Shown here: positions 27,365 through 35,997 of the stretch, one piece after another
How positions within the stretch are numbered: the first letter of the stretch is position 1
Layout of the letters: every line of letters starts with the position of its first letter
Origin: Desulfovibrionaceae bacterium
Lineage (GTDB): Bacteria > Desulfobacterota > Desulfovibrionia > Desulfovibrionales > Desulfovibrionaceae
NCBI GenBank assembly: GCA_015233395.1
Contig: JADFXV010000010.1
Location: forward strand, 1-63,217
DNA: 63,217 nt
Reading direction: 5' to 3'
Notes under the pieces: generated by a model
Databases searched by the model: none
Seen by the model: the letters and a program-made list of their open reading frames with translations, nothing else
What the model was told of the DNA's origin: nothing
Translations under genes and position numbers: made by a program

Positions 27365-28537
27365 TTACAACCGGCAAGGCCGGCCGGACAACGCCTCGCC
27401 GTAGAGGCGCGCAAGCGAGGCCGCGGCCGTGTCCCAGCTGAAATTTTGCGTTACCCTGTTCTTGCAGGCCAGGCCCCGTTCGGTCAAGACCCCGGCCGGC
27501 GCGGCCAGGACCGTGTCCATGAGGCCGCCCAGGGCGTCGACGCCGGCTACCGGGAAGAGCCAGGGGTAATCGTCGCCCAGGACTTCCAGATGGGGCTTCA
27601 AGTCGCTGGCCAGGCAAGGCAAGCCGTAGCTCATGGCCTCAAGCAGCGAAAGCGGCATGCCTTCGAGTTCCGAGGCGGTCACGAAGGCCAGGGCGTTCCC
27701 GTACAGGGCGGCCAGCTCCTCGCCGAAACGGTAGCCGCAGAAGACCACCCCGGAATCGCCTCCGGCGGCCTGGGCGAGCGTGCGCAGATAGTCCCCGCCC
27801 GAGGCGTCGTCGCCGACCAGGGCCAGCTTGACCGGGCGCGGGGAGCGCAAAAAGGCGTCGATGATGTCTTTTACCCGTTTTTCCGGCGTCAGCCTGGCCA
27901 CGAAGAGCAGGTAGCCCCGGGGCGCCAGGCCCATGGTCGCAAGCAGCGCGTCCGAGACGGGCAAGGGGACGGGCGCCGGAGCGGACACGCCGTTTACGAT
28001 GGTCGCGCAGTCGACCCCGTAGCGCTCGCGGTAATAATCGGCCAGGGCCTTGGAAACCATCACCCGGCAATGCGTGAGCCTGGCCGAGAAAAATTCGCCC
28101 AGGCGGATGACGCGGGCCGCGGGCTTGGGCCATTTGCGGCGCTGCCAGTCCAGGCCGCCGCAAGTGAAAAATATTTTGGCCCGGGGCATGAGCAGGCGCG
28201 CCAGGGGCGCAAACAGGCACGGTCCCTGGCCGTAGATGTGGATGATCGCCGGGCGCGAGCGAAAGGCCATGTCCAAGATGCACAAAAAAGTGTGGACAAA
28301 GGCTTCCAGGTATTTGGAGGCCGTGGCGGGCAGCGTTCTGACGGCCACGCCCCGGTGCGTTTTCACGTCCGGCGGAACGTAGCCCTTGCGGGCGTAAACC
28401 AGGACGTTTTGCCCGCTCGCCGCCAGGCGGGAATAGAGTTCTTCGCACTGGCGCTCGACGCCGCCCCAGCTGGCGGGAATGCCGCGCGTTCCGGTCACGG
28501 CCACAAGCGGGCCGGCATGGCGGCCGTTTACGTCCAC
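27365..28537 (-). CDS. glycosyltransferase, GT4 family
   Basis: 390 residues from GTG 28537, which overlaps the stop of the upstream gene by 10 bases; a GTG a few codons further on is also possible. The N-terminus AVTGTRGIPASWGGVERQCEELYSRL is the classical rhamnosyl/mannosyl-type GT4 glycine loop. The donor site shows LFVARLTPEKRVKDIIDAFL and SELEGMPLSLLEAMSYGLPCLASDLKP (E-x7-E). It is a cytoplasmic, membrane-associated inverting or retaining enzyme of the EPS repeat-unit pathway. The long in-frame extension to 29749 is the shadow of the neighbouring gene and is excluded. Confidence 0.88.
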   Translation of the reverse strand: MDVNGRHAGPLVAVTGTRGIPASWGGVERQCEELYSRLAASGQNVLVYARKGYVPPDVKTHRGVAVRTLPATASKYLEAFVHTFLCILDMAFRSRPAIIHIYGQGPCLFAPLARLLMPRAKIFFTCGGLDWQRRKWPKPAARVIRLGEFFSARLTHCRVMVSKALADYYRERYGVDCATIVNGVSAPAPVPLPVSDALLATMGLAPRGYLLFVARLTPEKRVKDIIDAFLRSPRPVKLALVGDDASGGDYLRTLAQAAGGDSGVVFCGYRFGEELAALYGNALAFVTASELEGMPLSLLEAMSYGLPCLASDLKPHLEVLGDDYPWLFPVAGVDALGGLMDTVLAAPAGVLTERGLACKNRVTQNFSWDTAAASLARLYGEALSGRPCRL

Positions 28538-29829
28538 AGGGCCTCGTAGGCCGCGACCACGCGCCGGATGTCGAAGGTTTCGCGGGCCTTGGCCTGGGCG
28601 GCCCGGGCCAGGCGTTCGGCCAGGGCGGGGTCGCTCAGCAGGCGGCCGGCGGCGGCGGCCAGTGAGGAGGCGTCGGCCGGCGCGAACATGAGGGCGTCGG
28701 CGCCGTCCGTAAGCAGTTCGCGGTTGCCGGGGATGTCCGAGACCGCCAGGGGCTTGCCCGCGGCCATGGCTTCCATCAGGGCCAGCGACGTGCCCTCCCA
28801 CAAAGAGGCCCCGACCACCAGGTCGCTTATGGCCAGAAGATCGGGCGCGTCCAGGCGCGCGCCGAGCAGGAAGGCCCGGCCGCCAAGTCCGAGCCGGTCG
28901 ATTTCGCCGGCCAGCGCGCTCTCTTCCGGACCGTCCCCGGCGATGAGCAGCTTCAGGTCCGGATGGGTCCCGGCGAGTTCGGCCAGGGCCCGGATGACGT
29001 AAATCTGGCCCTTGAGCGGCACCAGGCGGCCCAAATTGAGAATGACCCGGTCGGCGGGGGAAAGGCCCAGTTCGCGGCGCAGCGCTTCCGGCGGCGTGCG
29101 CGAGCCAAGGTCGTCGCAATCCACGCCGTTGGGAATATGAAACAGGCGCTCGGGCGCGATTCCGACCACGTCGCGCAGGGCGTCCCGGGTCTGCGCCGAA
29201 ACCGCGACCACCGCGTCGGCCCGGCGATAGATCAGACGCATGGTCAGGATGCGCAGCCGGTCGCGCAGCCGGTTGCGCAACCGGTTGATAAGCCGCCCGC
29301 GCCGGTCGTTCAGCCAGGCGCGCCGGTCGCTCAGCCACTCCAGCCAGCCGCGCCGGCCAGGCCGGCCAGGCCGGTCGCGCCGGTCGCGAAGGTCGCGCCG
29401 GTCGCGAGGGAGGACGCGCCTGTCGGCCCGCGGGCGTTCGGGCAGCAGCGCGGGCGTGTGGAAGGTCATCGACACCTTGCGCGCTCCGGCCGCCCGGCCG
29501 GCCAGGATGCCGAGGAATTCCGAGTCCGAGAGATGGCAATGGACGATGTCCGCGCCGAGCTTCTTTTTCAGGCGGGCGATGTCGCGCAGGTTGAGCGCGA
29601 TATAGGCCAGAAAACGAAAGGGGGAGAAGATGGAGGGTCTGGGCCGGTTCAGGGGATAGACCGCCACGCCGTTGGCCTCCAGGCGGGCCTTGACGTCCAG
29701 GCGCGGCTGCAGGACGCAGACCGCCATGCTTCGGCCGGGCGGCGCCCATTTGGCAAGCAGCGCCAGGAGTTCCTGGGCGCCGCCGGTATTGAGGGCGTCG
29801 ATGACGTGCAGGGCGGTGTTCGGAACCAT
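28528..29829 (-). CDS. glycosyltransferase, GT4 family, with Arg/Asp-rich low-complexity insert
   Basis: 433 residues from ATG 29829. The N-terminus VIDALNTGGAQELLALLAKW and the HCHLSDSEFLGILAG block are GT4-like. The donor domain is NLGRLVPLKGQIYVIRALAEL and ASLWEGTSLALMEAMAAGKPLAVSDIPGN. Between them, residues 131-193 form an Arg/Asp-rich low-complexity insert (RDRRDLRDRRDRPGRPGRRG and related) that is not part of the fold and comes from a tandem 9-base DNA repeat. The start lies 19 bases after the CpsD-like gene. Activity is probably retained because both halves of the fold are complete. Confidence 0.85.
   Translation of the reverse strand: MVPNTALHVIDALNTGGAQELLALLAKWAPPGRSMAVCVLQPRLDVKARLEANGVAVYPLNRPRPSIFSPFRFLAYIALNLRDIARLKKKLGADIVHCHLSDSEFLGILAGRAAGARKVSMTFHTPALLPERPRADRRVLPRDRRDLRDRRDRPGRPGRRGWLEWLSDRRAWLNDRRGRLINRLRNRLRDRLRILTMRLIYRRADAVVAVSAQTRDALRDVVGIAPERLFHIPNGVDCDDLGSRTPPEALRRELGLSPADRVILNLGRLVPLKGQIYVIRALAELAGTHPDLKLLIAGDGPEESALAGEIDRLGLGGRAFLLGARLDAPDLLAISDLVVGASLWEGTSLALMEAMAAGKPLAVSDIPGNRELLTDGADALMFAPADASSLAAAAGRLLSDPALAERLARAAQAKARETFDIRRVVAAYEALWT
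29251..29439 (-). repeat. degenerate 9-base tandem repeat (CGCGACCGG type) inside a GT4 gene
   Basis: Read on the minus strand, units based on CGCGACCGG recur many times with substitutions, encoding runs of R-D-R and R-P-G. The same 9-mer occurs in another frame in the secreted propeller gene near 27068-27092. It looks like slippage expansion rather than a functional domain. Confidence 0.7.
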
Positions 29830-29848
29830 TCTCGGGGCCGGGCGCGGT

Positions 29849-30694
29849 CTATTTCATTCTTTTGTAGATGGCCGGGGGAATGGGGAAGTGTCTGTCGTTC
29901 AAAATCAGGCCGTCGACCTTGGCGCCTCCGGCGGCGAAGGTTTCGATGGCGCGGTTGACGACCTCGCGCCTTGAATGGGCGTAACGGCATACGAGAATCA
30001 CCATGTCCATGTGTTTGGCGATGGACACCGTCCAGGGAGCCGTGAGCACGGATTTGCCGTTGCAGATGATGCAGTCGAAATGATCCCGGGAATACGCGAC
30101 GAAGTTTTCCAGTCCGCCGGGCCGCTGGATGAGCAGAGCCTGGGCGTGTTTCACCTGGGCGCCGCCGTAGGGCAAAACCGACAGGCCGGGCACGCTGCTT
30201 TGCATGATGGCCGAGGAGATGTCGCCGCCCTCGAACAGGACGTCCACCAGCCCGCCGTGGGCCAGGGACTCGTCCGGAGGCCAGCTGTTTTTGCCCTTGC
30301 CGGCGGCGTTGACGTACAAAATCCGGCTGCCGTATTCCATGGCCAGGTGCAGGCTCAGACTTTGGGCCAACAGCGAGACCCCCTCCCCGGGCGCCGAGCC
30401 GCTCAGGATGACGCTGCGGGGAGATTTGCCGTGGGCGAGCAGGACGTTGCCCCAGATCATGTCCAGGGCGTACTGCATGCGGCTGAAGAGTTTTTGATTG
30501 ATGTCGATGCGGCAAACACCGCCATTGCCGCCGTTGCCGCCGGACTTTGCGCCTGCCGGCGCAGGGCCGGCCTCGGCCTGCTCGTTTTCGGTCTTGAAAA
30601 TCAGTTTGTCCCGGTCGGGCTTCGGGCCCCGGATGAGATCGAGAAGGCGGCCGGCAGGCGTGGCTTTGTTTTTTTGCTTGTTGTCTACGGCCAT
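29849..30694 (-). CDS. CpsD/CapB-like (BY-kinase family) protein with degenerate ATP site
   Basis: 281 residues from ATG 30694. The fold of exopolysaccharide co-polymerase kinases is recognisable: a disordered Gly-rich linker (50-60), FSRMQYALDMIWGNV, then SVILSGSAPGEGVSLLAQSLSLHLA. In active BY-kinases the last motif is GEGKS/T, but here the Walker A Lys is Val106. The Walker A' position is LYVNAAGKGKNSW rather than a D-x-D-type block, and the Walker B region reads CIICNGKS instead of IIDTPP. The C-terminus has no Tyr cluster. It is thus probably a catalytically dead structural regulator of polymerisation or export. First gene of the minus-strand exopolysaccharide operon. Confidence 0.75.
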   Translation of the reverse strand: MAVDNKQKNKATPAGRLLDLIRGPKPDRDKLIFKTENEQAEAGPAPAGAKSGGNGGNGGVCRIDINQKLFSRMQYALDMIWGNVLLAHGKSPRSVILSGSAPGEGVSLLAQSLSLHLAMEYGSRILYVNAAGKGKNSWPPDESLAHGGLVDVLFEGGDISSAIMQSSVPGLSVLPYGGAQVKHAQALLIQRPGGLENFVAYSRDHFDCIICNGKSVLTAPWTVSIAKHMDMVILVCRYAHSRREVVNRAIETFAAGGAKVDGLILNDRHFPIPPAIYKRMK

Positions 30695-30935
30695 GGCGGA
30701 CGGATTCCCTCGCGAGGATGGTGAAAATAACAAGAGGATTCAGGGCGAAACCTAGCCGGTTTCCGCCTGCAACGCAATATAGGCGAAGCCCGGGCAGCAA
30801 AATGATCCCGGGCCGGCGTCCCGGTGTCCCGGTTGCCTCCGGTGTTGCGTCGCGTTACAACGCGGCATCGCCGCCGGCCGTCTCCGCCGGCCTGCGAAAA
30901 ATGCGCCGCGCCGCGCCGGGACAAGGGAAAAAATC

Positions 30936-33900
30936 GTGACAACGCCGCTTTTACAGGCCGTGAGCGCCGGTGTTTTGGTGCTCGATGAAGCCACCGGCGT
31001 GGTTCTGGACGCCAACGCCAAGGCCCTGGAGCTGACCGGGCTTTCGGCCCTGGAGCTGATCGGGCGGCCGTGTCCGGACTTGCCGCGCCAGGGCGACCGC
31101 GAGGCGTCGCCTCCGGGAGCCTTGGCGCAGCCGTCGCAAGGCCCGGAGCGCCGCCTGCTCGTTCGGCCGGGCGGCCCGGACCGTTGCGTTCCGGTTTTGG
31201 TCGGCTCCAAACGGGTCGTCGAGGACGGCCTGGCGAAACTGGTGGTGACGGTGACGGACTTAAGCCGCCTGGGCCGGGCCGATGAGAAATACCGGAGTTT
31301 TTTTGAAAACGCCGTGGAGGGCATTTTCCAGTCCACGCCGAGCGGCCATTTCATCGCCGTCAATCCCGCCCTGGCCACGACGCTCGGCTACGACAGCCCC
31401 GAGGATCTGATCGAGAGCCTGACCGACCTGCGCAGCCAGCTCTACGTCGATCCCGCGGACCGCGACCGCCTGTTCGACGCCCTGCGGCGGGCCGGGCGCG
31501 TTTCCAATCACGAGATCCGTTTTTATTGCAAGGACGGCAGCGTCAAGTGGATATCGCAGTCCGCCAGGGAAGTGCTCGCGCCCACCGGGGAGCTGCTCTA
31601 CATCGAGGGCTTCAACGTCGACGTCACCGACCGCAAACGCGCCGAGGAGGCCCTGCGCGAAAACGAGGAAAAATTCCGCCGCACCTTCGACCAGTCGCCC
31701 ATCGGGGTTTCCATGGTGGGCCTGGATTCCACGTTTTTACGAGTCAACGAGGCCTTCTGCCGCATCACCGGCTTTCGCGAGGACGAACTGCGAGGCAAGA
31801 CCTACCTGGAGATCACCCATCCCGACGACCGGGCGTTCAACCTGGAGCAGACCAACCGGCTGCTCTCCGGCGAAATCGACCGCTACGAATTCGACAAGCG
31901 CTACATCCACAAGGACGGCCACGTCGTCTGGATCAGTCTTTCCGCGGGCCTGATCCGCGACGGCGAAGGCGCCCCGCTGTATTTCCTGCCCATCGTCCAG
32001 GACATCACCGCGCGCAAGCTGTCCGAGGAAACCCTGGCCAAGACCAAGGCCCGGCTCGACAGCCTGCTCACCTCCAGCCCGGCCGTGATCTATAGCCGCG
32101 CCGTGGGAGGCGACCACGCCATCACCTTCATCAGCGAAAACATCCAGGATCTGACGGGCTGCGAGCCCAAGGATTTCCTGGGCGATCCCGGCTTTTGGCT
32201 GTCCCGGATGCATCCCGAGGACGCGGGCGCCTTCGCTGCGGGACTCGACGCCGGGCTGCGCCAGGGCGTTTACGCGCGCGAATACCGGCTGCTTGGCCGC
32301 GACGGCGCCTACCTCTGGGTGCGCGACCAGTTCCGTCTGGCGCGGGGGCCGCTCGGACGCCCCCTGGAAATCGTGGGCTACGTGACCGACGTCACCGACC
32401 GGCTGCTCATCAAGGACGCCCTGCAAAAGAGCGAGGCCAGATACCGGGCGATCGTGGACGACCAGACCGAACTCGTCTGCCGCTTCAACCCCGGCGGGCT
32501 CCTGACGTTCGTCAACGAGGCCTACGCCAGGTATTGCGGCAAGACCAAGGAGGAACTGCTCGGCACGCGGGTCATGCCCATGATCCCGGAAGCCGACTGG
32601 GCCAGGATCAAGGAGCATCTGTCGCGTCTTCGGCCGGACAATCCGGTCGAAACCATCGAACACCGGCTGCTGATGCCGGGTGGGGAGGTGCGCTGGCAGC
32701 AGCGCATCGACCGGGCTTTTTTCGGCGAAAACGGCGAACTGGTCGAATACCAATCCGCCGGCCGCGACATCACCGAACGCATCAACACCGAGCAGAAGAT
32801 GCGCACGATCTTCGAGGAAAAAGAGGACCTGCGCCTCAATCTCGAAGCGGTGTTCCGCTCCATTCCCGACGCGATCATCACCGTGGACACCAACATGCGG
32901 GTGATCCAGACCAACCGCGCCCTGGTGGACATCTGCTGCATCGCCGGGGAGATCTGCCCGGGCCAGGAGCTCTCGGTCAACGCCGGCCGTTGCAAGCGGG
33001 CCTGTTTCGAGGTGCTGCGCACCACGCTGCGCACCCGCCGGCCGGTGACCGAATACCGGGTGGAATGCCTGGGCCGGACCCCGGGCAAGGTGATCGTGAT
33101 CAATTCCTCGCCGCTGCTCGACCGGGAACATAAATTCGCCGGCGCGGTGCTGGTCATCCGCGACATCACCCGCCTGGCCGATCTGGAAAAACGCCTGACC
33201 GGACTGCACGGCCACCGGGGCGTCATCGGCAAGAGCAAGGTCATGCGCGACATCTACGACATCCTGGACAATCTTTCGGAAGTCGACTCCACGGTGCTCA
33301 TCACCGGCGAATCCGGCACCGGCAAGGAGCTTATCGCCGACGCGCTGCATTACGGCGGGCCCAGGGCCAAGGGGCCGCTGATCAAGGTCAACTGTTCGGC
33401 CCTGTCCGAAAGCCTGCTGGAGAGCGAACTCTTCGGCCACGTCCGGGGGGCTTTCACCGGCGCCATCCGGGAAAGGGTCGGCCGCTTCGAGGCGGCCGAG
33501 GGCGGCACCATCTTTCTCGACGAAATCGGCGACATCTCCCCGCGCATCCAGCTCAATTTGCTGCGGGTCCTGGAAAACAAGGAATACGAGAGGGTGGGCG
33601 ACTCCAAGACGCGCCGGGCGAATGTGCGCGTGCTGGCGGCCACCAACGTGGATCTGCGCGAGAAGATCCGCCGGGGGCTGTTCCGCGAAGACCTCTATTA
33701 CCGGCTCAAGGTCATGGTCATTCATCTGCCGCCGCTTCGCGAACGCACCGAGGACATTCCGCTTTTGACCGAGCACTTTCTCAACAGCTTCCGGGCCGCC
33801 TTCGGCAAGAACATCACCCGCGTCTCCGAGGAGGTCATGCGCCTGTTTATGACCTTCCCCTGGCCGGGCAATGTCCGTGAGCTCAAGTACGCCCTGGAGC

Positions 33901-34139
33901 ATGCCTGCATCCTGTGTCCGGGCGGGGAGATCGGGCCGGCGCACCTGCCGCCGGAAACCACGAATTCACCGGCCGCGGCCGCTTCGGAGCCGGCCGCGGC
34001 CGGACGCAAGGGCCTGAGCCGGGAAAATATTTTGGAAGCCTTGTCCAACGCGGGCGACAACCGCGCCCGGGCGGCCAGGCTTCTCGGCGTGCACCGGCGA
34101 ACGCTGTACCGCAACATGGAAAAATATTCGATCGAGTGA
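30936..34139 (+). CDS. multi-PAS sigma-54-dependent transcriptional activator (NtrC family, Fis-type HTH)
   Basis: 1067 residues from GTG 30936. Five or six PAS domains occupy about 1-750, several ending in D-x-T-x-R-K/R-x-x-E linkers. The last (about 635-750) contains Cys667, 668, 674, 686 and 690, a possible redox or metal site. The AAA+ domain follows: Walker A GESGTGKE (791-798), the sigma-54 contact loop GAFTGA (838-843), Walker B GGTIFLDEIGD and the R-finger region. A Fis-like helix-turn-helix is at about 1030-1065 (RARAARLLGVHRRTLYRNM). No receiver domain, so it senses signals directly. It lies directly upstream of, and likely drives, the sigma-54 promoter of the dctA-frd operon. Confidence 0.92.
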   Translation: MTTPLLQAVSAGVLVLDEATGVVLDANAKALELTGLSALELIGRPCPDLPRQGDREASPPGALAQPSQGPERRLLVRPGGPDRCVPVLVGSKRVVEDGLAKLVVTVTDLSRLGRADEKYRSFFENAVEGIFQSTPSGHFIAVNPALATTLGYDSPEDLIESLTDLRSQLYVDPADRDRLFDALRRAGRVSNHEIRFYCKDGSVKWISQSAREVLAPTGELLYIEGFNVDVTDRKRAEEALRENEEKFRRTFDQSPIGVSMVGLDSTFLRVNEAFCRITGFREDELRGKTYLEITHPDDRAFNLEQTNRLLSGEIDRYEFDKRYIHKDGHVVWISLSAGLIRDGEGAPLYFLPIVQDITARKLSEETLAKTKARLDSLLTSSPAVIYSRAVGGDHAITFISENIQDLTGCEPKDFLGDPGFWLSRMHPEDAGAFAAGLDAGLRQGVYAREYRLLGRDGAYLWVRDQFRLARGPLGRPLEIVGYVTDVTDRLLIKDALQKSEARYRAIVDDQTELVCRFNPGGLLTFVNEAYARYCGKTKEELLGTRVMPMIPEADWARIKEHLSRLRPDNPVETIEHRLLMPGGEVRWQQRIDRAFFGENGELVEYQSAGRDITERINTEQKMRTIFEEKEDLRLNLEAVFRSIPDAIITVDTNMRVIQTNRALVDICCIAGEICPGQELSVNAGRCKRACFEVLRTTLRTRRPVTEYRVECLGRTPGKVIVINSSPLLDREHKFAGAVLVIRDITRLADLEKRLTGLHGHRGVIGKSKVMRDIYDILDNLSEVDSTVLITGESGTGKELIADALHYGGPRAKGPLIKVNCSALSESLLESELFGHVRGAFTGAIRERVGRFEAAEGGTIFLDEIGDISPRIQLNLLRVLENKEYERVGDSKTRRANVRVLAATNVDLREKIRRGLFREDLYYRLKVMVIHLPPLRERTEDIPLLTEHFLNSFRAAFGKNITRVSEEVMRLFMTFPWPGNVRELKYALEHACILCPGGEIGPAHLPPETTNSPAAAASEPAAAGRKGLSRENILEALSNAGDNRARAARLLGVHRRTLYRNMEKYSIE

Positions 34140-34172
34140 TTTTCGTTTCGCCTTGCGTCTTTTCTTCGCCAC

Positions 34173-34210
34173 GAGCATGTGGCGCCACGTGCATGTGGCG
34201 CCACATGCTC
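34173..34210. promoter_or_regulatory. tandem palindromic enhancer sites (candidate activator binding sites)
   Basis: Two copies of GTGGCGCCAC (34179-34188 and 34195-34204) are 16 bases apart. The downstream copy is the centre of a perfect 18-bp palindrome GCATGTGGCGCCACATGC (34191-34208); the upstream copy has one mismatched pair. Together they also form a 16-bp inverted repeat with a 6-base loop. They lie about 150 bases upstream of the sigma-54 promoter, the usual place for NtrC-type activator sites, and start 33 bases after the activator gene. A terminator role is less likely: no T-run follows. Confidence 0.65.
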
Positions 34211-34322
34211 TCATGGCGTCACACTTTATTCCGTGTCCCTCTCCTTCCCCATTTGTCACTTTTGACGTTGTAACGCATTTATATTTCTAATATTTTTTTT
34301 ATATTTCCGGGATTGTCCTGGC

Positions 34323-34337
34323 TGGCACGGCGATTGC
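34323..34337 (+). promoter_or_regulatory. sigma-54 (-24/-12) promoter
   Basis: The sequence TGGCACGGCGATTGC matches the sigma-54 consensus TGGCAC-N5-TTGC exactly, with GG and GC separated by ten bases. Transcription should start near 34348-34350, leaving a leader of about 250 bases before dctA. The 40 bases upstream are very AT-rich and could be a bend or IHF site. Both the activator gene and palindromic sites are immediately upstream. Confidence 0.85.
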
Positions 34338-34601
34338 CTATTGCCTGCATAAGATGCCGCGTTCGCGTGGTTGTCCTTGTATTTGGCCGATTCAGCCCAC
34401 GTCGGATTCCAAATCGCCGCCGGAACTTGCCCGTCCGGTTGCGGGAGTGTAAGAAAATCCCGAATTCGGGGAGAAGGGCGCCGATCGCGCGCCAGCCCGG
34501 CCCTGATTCCCAATGGATCATCCCCCCGGGGGGGGGCGGCCGACGGCGCAAGCGGAGCGCCGAAACAAGGCAACGAACGAAACAGGAGAGGAGTGCATTT
34601 C

Positions 34602-35963
34602 ATGGAAGGGAAAAAACCGATCTACCATTCGCTCTATTTCTGGGTCATCACGGGCATCGTCGTCGGCATCCTCCTCGGGTTCATTCCGGCGACAAAGGGT
34701 TTCGCCACGAACCTGCAGCCCCTCGGTCAGGCCTTCATCAAGATGGTCAAGATGCTGATCGCGCCGATCATCTTCTGCACCGTGGTCACCGGCATCGCCA
34801 AGATGGGCGACATGTCCAAGGTCGGCCGCGTCGGCCTCAAGGCCATGGTCTATTTTTGGACCATGACGCTGTTCGCCCTGGCCATCGGCCTGGTGGTGGT
34901 CAACCTCTACGACCCCGGCCAGGGCATGGACCAGTACGCCCAGCAGCTCCAGCAGGACGCCAAGCACATGAAAGAGGTCGAGGCCTACGCGGGCAAGACC
35001 GCCCAGAACACCTCCACCGTCGGCTTCATCATGCACATCATCCCCGACACGGTGGTTGACGCCTTCGCCAAGGGCGAGATCCTTCAGGTGCTCTTTTTCT
35101 CCATCCTGTTCGGCATCGGCCTGGCCACGCTCGGGGAGCGCGGCAAGCTCATGGTGCAGGTGATCGACCAGTTCGCGCGGGGACTCTTCAAAGTCATCCA
35201 CTACATCATGTATTTCGCCCCGTTCGGAGCCTGCGGCGCCATGGCCTTCGTGGTCGCCTCCCAGGGGATTGACGCCTTGGCCAAGCTCTTCATGCTCATG
35301 CTCGGGGTCTACTCCACCTGCCTGGTCTTCATCTTCGTGTGCCTGAACCTGGTCTGCGCCTGGTCGGGCTTTTCGCTGTGGAAGTATCTGAAGTACATCA
35401 AGGAAGAGATCCTGCTGGTGCTTGGCACCTCTTCCTCGGAAGTGGCCCTGCCGCGCATGATGGCCAAGCTCGAGAACGCCGGAGCGGAAAAGTCCGTGGT
35501 GGGCATGGTCATCCCCATGGGCTATTCCTTCAACCTGGACGGCACCTGCATCTACCTGACCATGGCCGCCGTGTTCCTGGCCCAGGCCACCCAGACCCCG
35601 ATGACGTTCAGCGACCAGCTCTACCTGCTCTTCATCCTGCTTCTGACCTCCAAGGGCGCGGCCGCGGTGACCGGCGGCGGCTTCATCACGCTGGCGGCCA
35701 CCCTGCAGACCATGGGCACCATCCCGGTGGCTTCGATGACGCTCCTGCTCGGCGTCGACCGCTTCATGAGCGAGGCCCGCGCCATCACCAACCTGATCGG
35801 CAACGGCATCGCCACCTTCGTGGTCGCCAAATGGGAGGGCGCCCTGGATATGGACCGGATGCAGCGGGTCCTGAACAAGGAAACCGGCGCGGAGGCCGAT
35901 TCGCCCGAGGAAGTCCTGATCACGGACGCCGAAACCGCGAAGAACGGCGCCGGCGGCAAGTAA
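34602..35963 (+). CDS. dctA: Na+/H+:C4-dicarboxylate symporter DctA (DAACS family)
   Basis: 453 residues from ATG 34602 with an AGGAGAGGAG site. It imports fumarate, malate or succinate across the inner membrane. Eight membrane helices with two re-entrant loops are expected. Signature blocks match DctA: GTSSSEVALPRMM, SFNLDGTCIYLTMAAVFLAQ, SKGAAAVTGGGFITLAATL and GVDRFMSEARAITNLIGN, the last running into GIATFVVAKWEGALD as in E. coli DctA. An extra 25-residue acidic C-terminal tail is present. The region about residues 105-140 (QQLQQDAKHMKEVEAYAG) is longer than in E. coli. First gene of the sigma-54 operon. Confidence 0.93.
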   Translation: MEGKKPIYHSLYFWVITGIVVGILLGFIPATKGFATNLQPLGQAFIKMVKMLIAPIIFCTVVTGIAKMGDMSKVGRVGLKAMVYFWTMTLFALAIGLVVVNLYDPGQGMDQYAQQLQQDAKHMKEVEAYAGKTAQNTSTVGFIMHIIPDTVVDAFAKGEILQVLFFSILFGIGLATLGERGKLMVQVIDQFARGLFKVIHYIMYFAPFGACGAMAFVVASQGIDALAKLFMLMLGVYSTCLVFIFVCLNLVCAWSGFSLWKYLKYIKEEILLVLGTSSSEVALPRMMAKLENAGAEKSVVGMVIPMGYSFNLDGTCIYLTMAAVFLAQATQTPMTFSDQLYLLFILLLTSKGAAAVTGGGFITLAATLQTMGTIPVASMTLLLGVDRFMSEARAITNLIGNGIATFVVAKWEGALDMDRMQRVLNKETGAEADSPEEVLITDAETAKNGAGGK

Positions 35964-35997
35964 CCGCCGCCAAGCCGGCGCATATCCGGAGGAGTCA

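Noticed and set aside
26102-28549. An 815-residue open frame on the plus strand
   Set aside because: It is antisense to the secreted propeller and a glycosyltransferase gene, has no motif, and arises from the high GC of the region.
29240-29440. Possible CRISPR-like array
   Set aside because: The units are short, degenerate, contiguous and in frame with a coding region; there are no spacers or cas genes.
31737-33944. A 735-residue open frame on the minus strand
   Set aside because: It mirrors the well-supported sigma-54 activator gene and shows no domain or ribosome binding site.
34173-34210. Rho-independent terminator of the activator gene
   Set aside because: The stem is strong but there is no T-run, and the two tandem palindromes at an enhancer distance from a sigma-54 promoter fit binding sites better. 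A dual role is not excluded.
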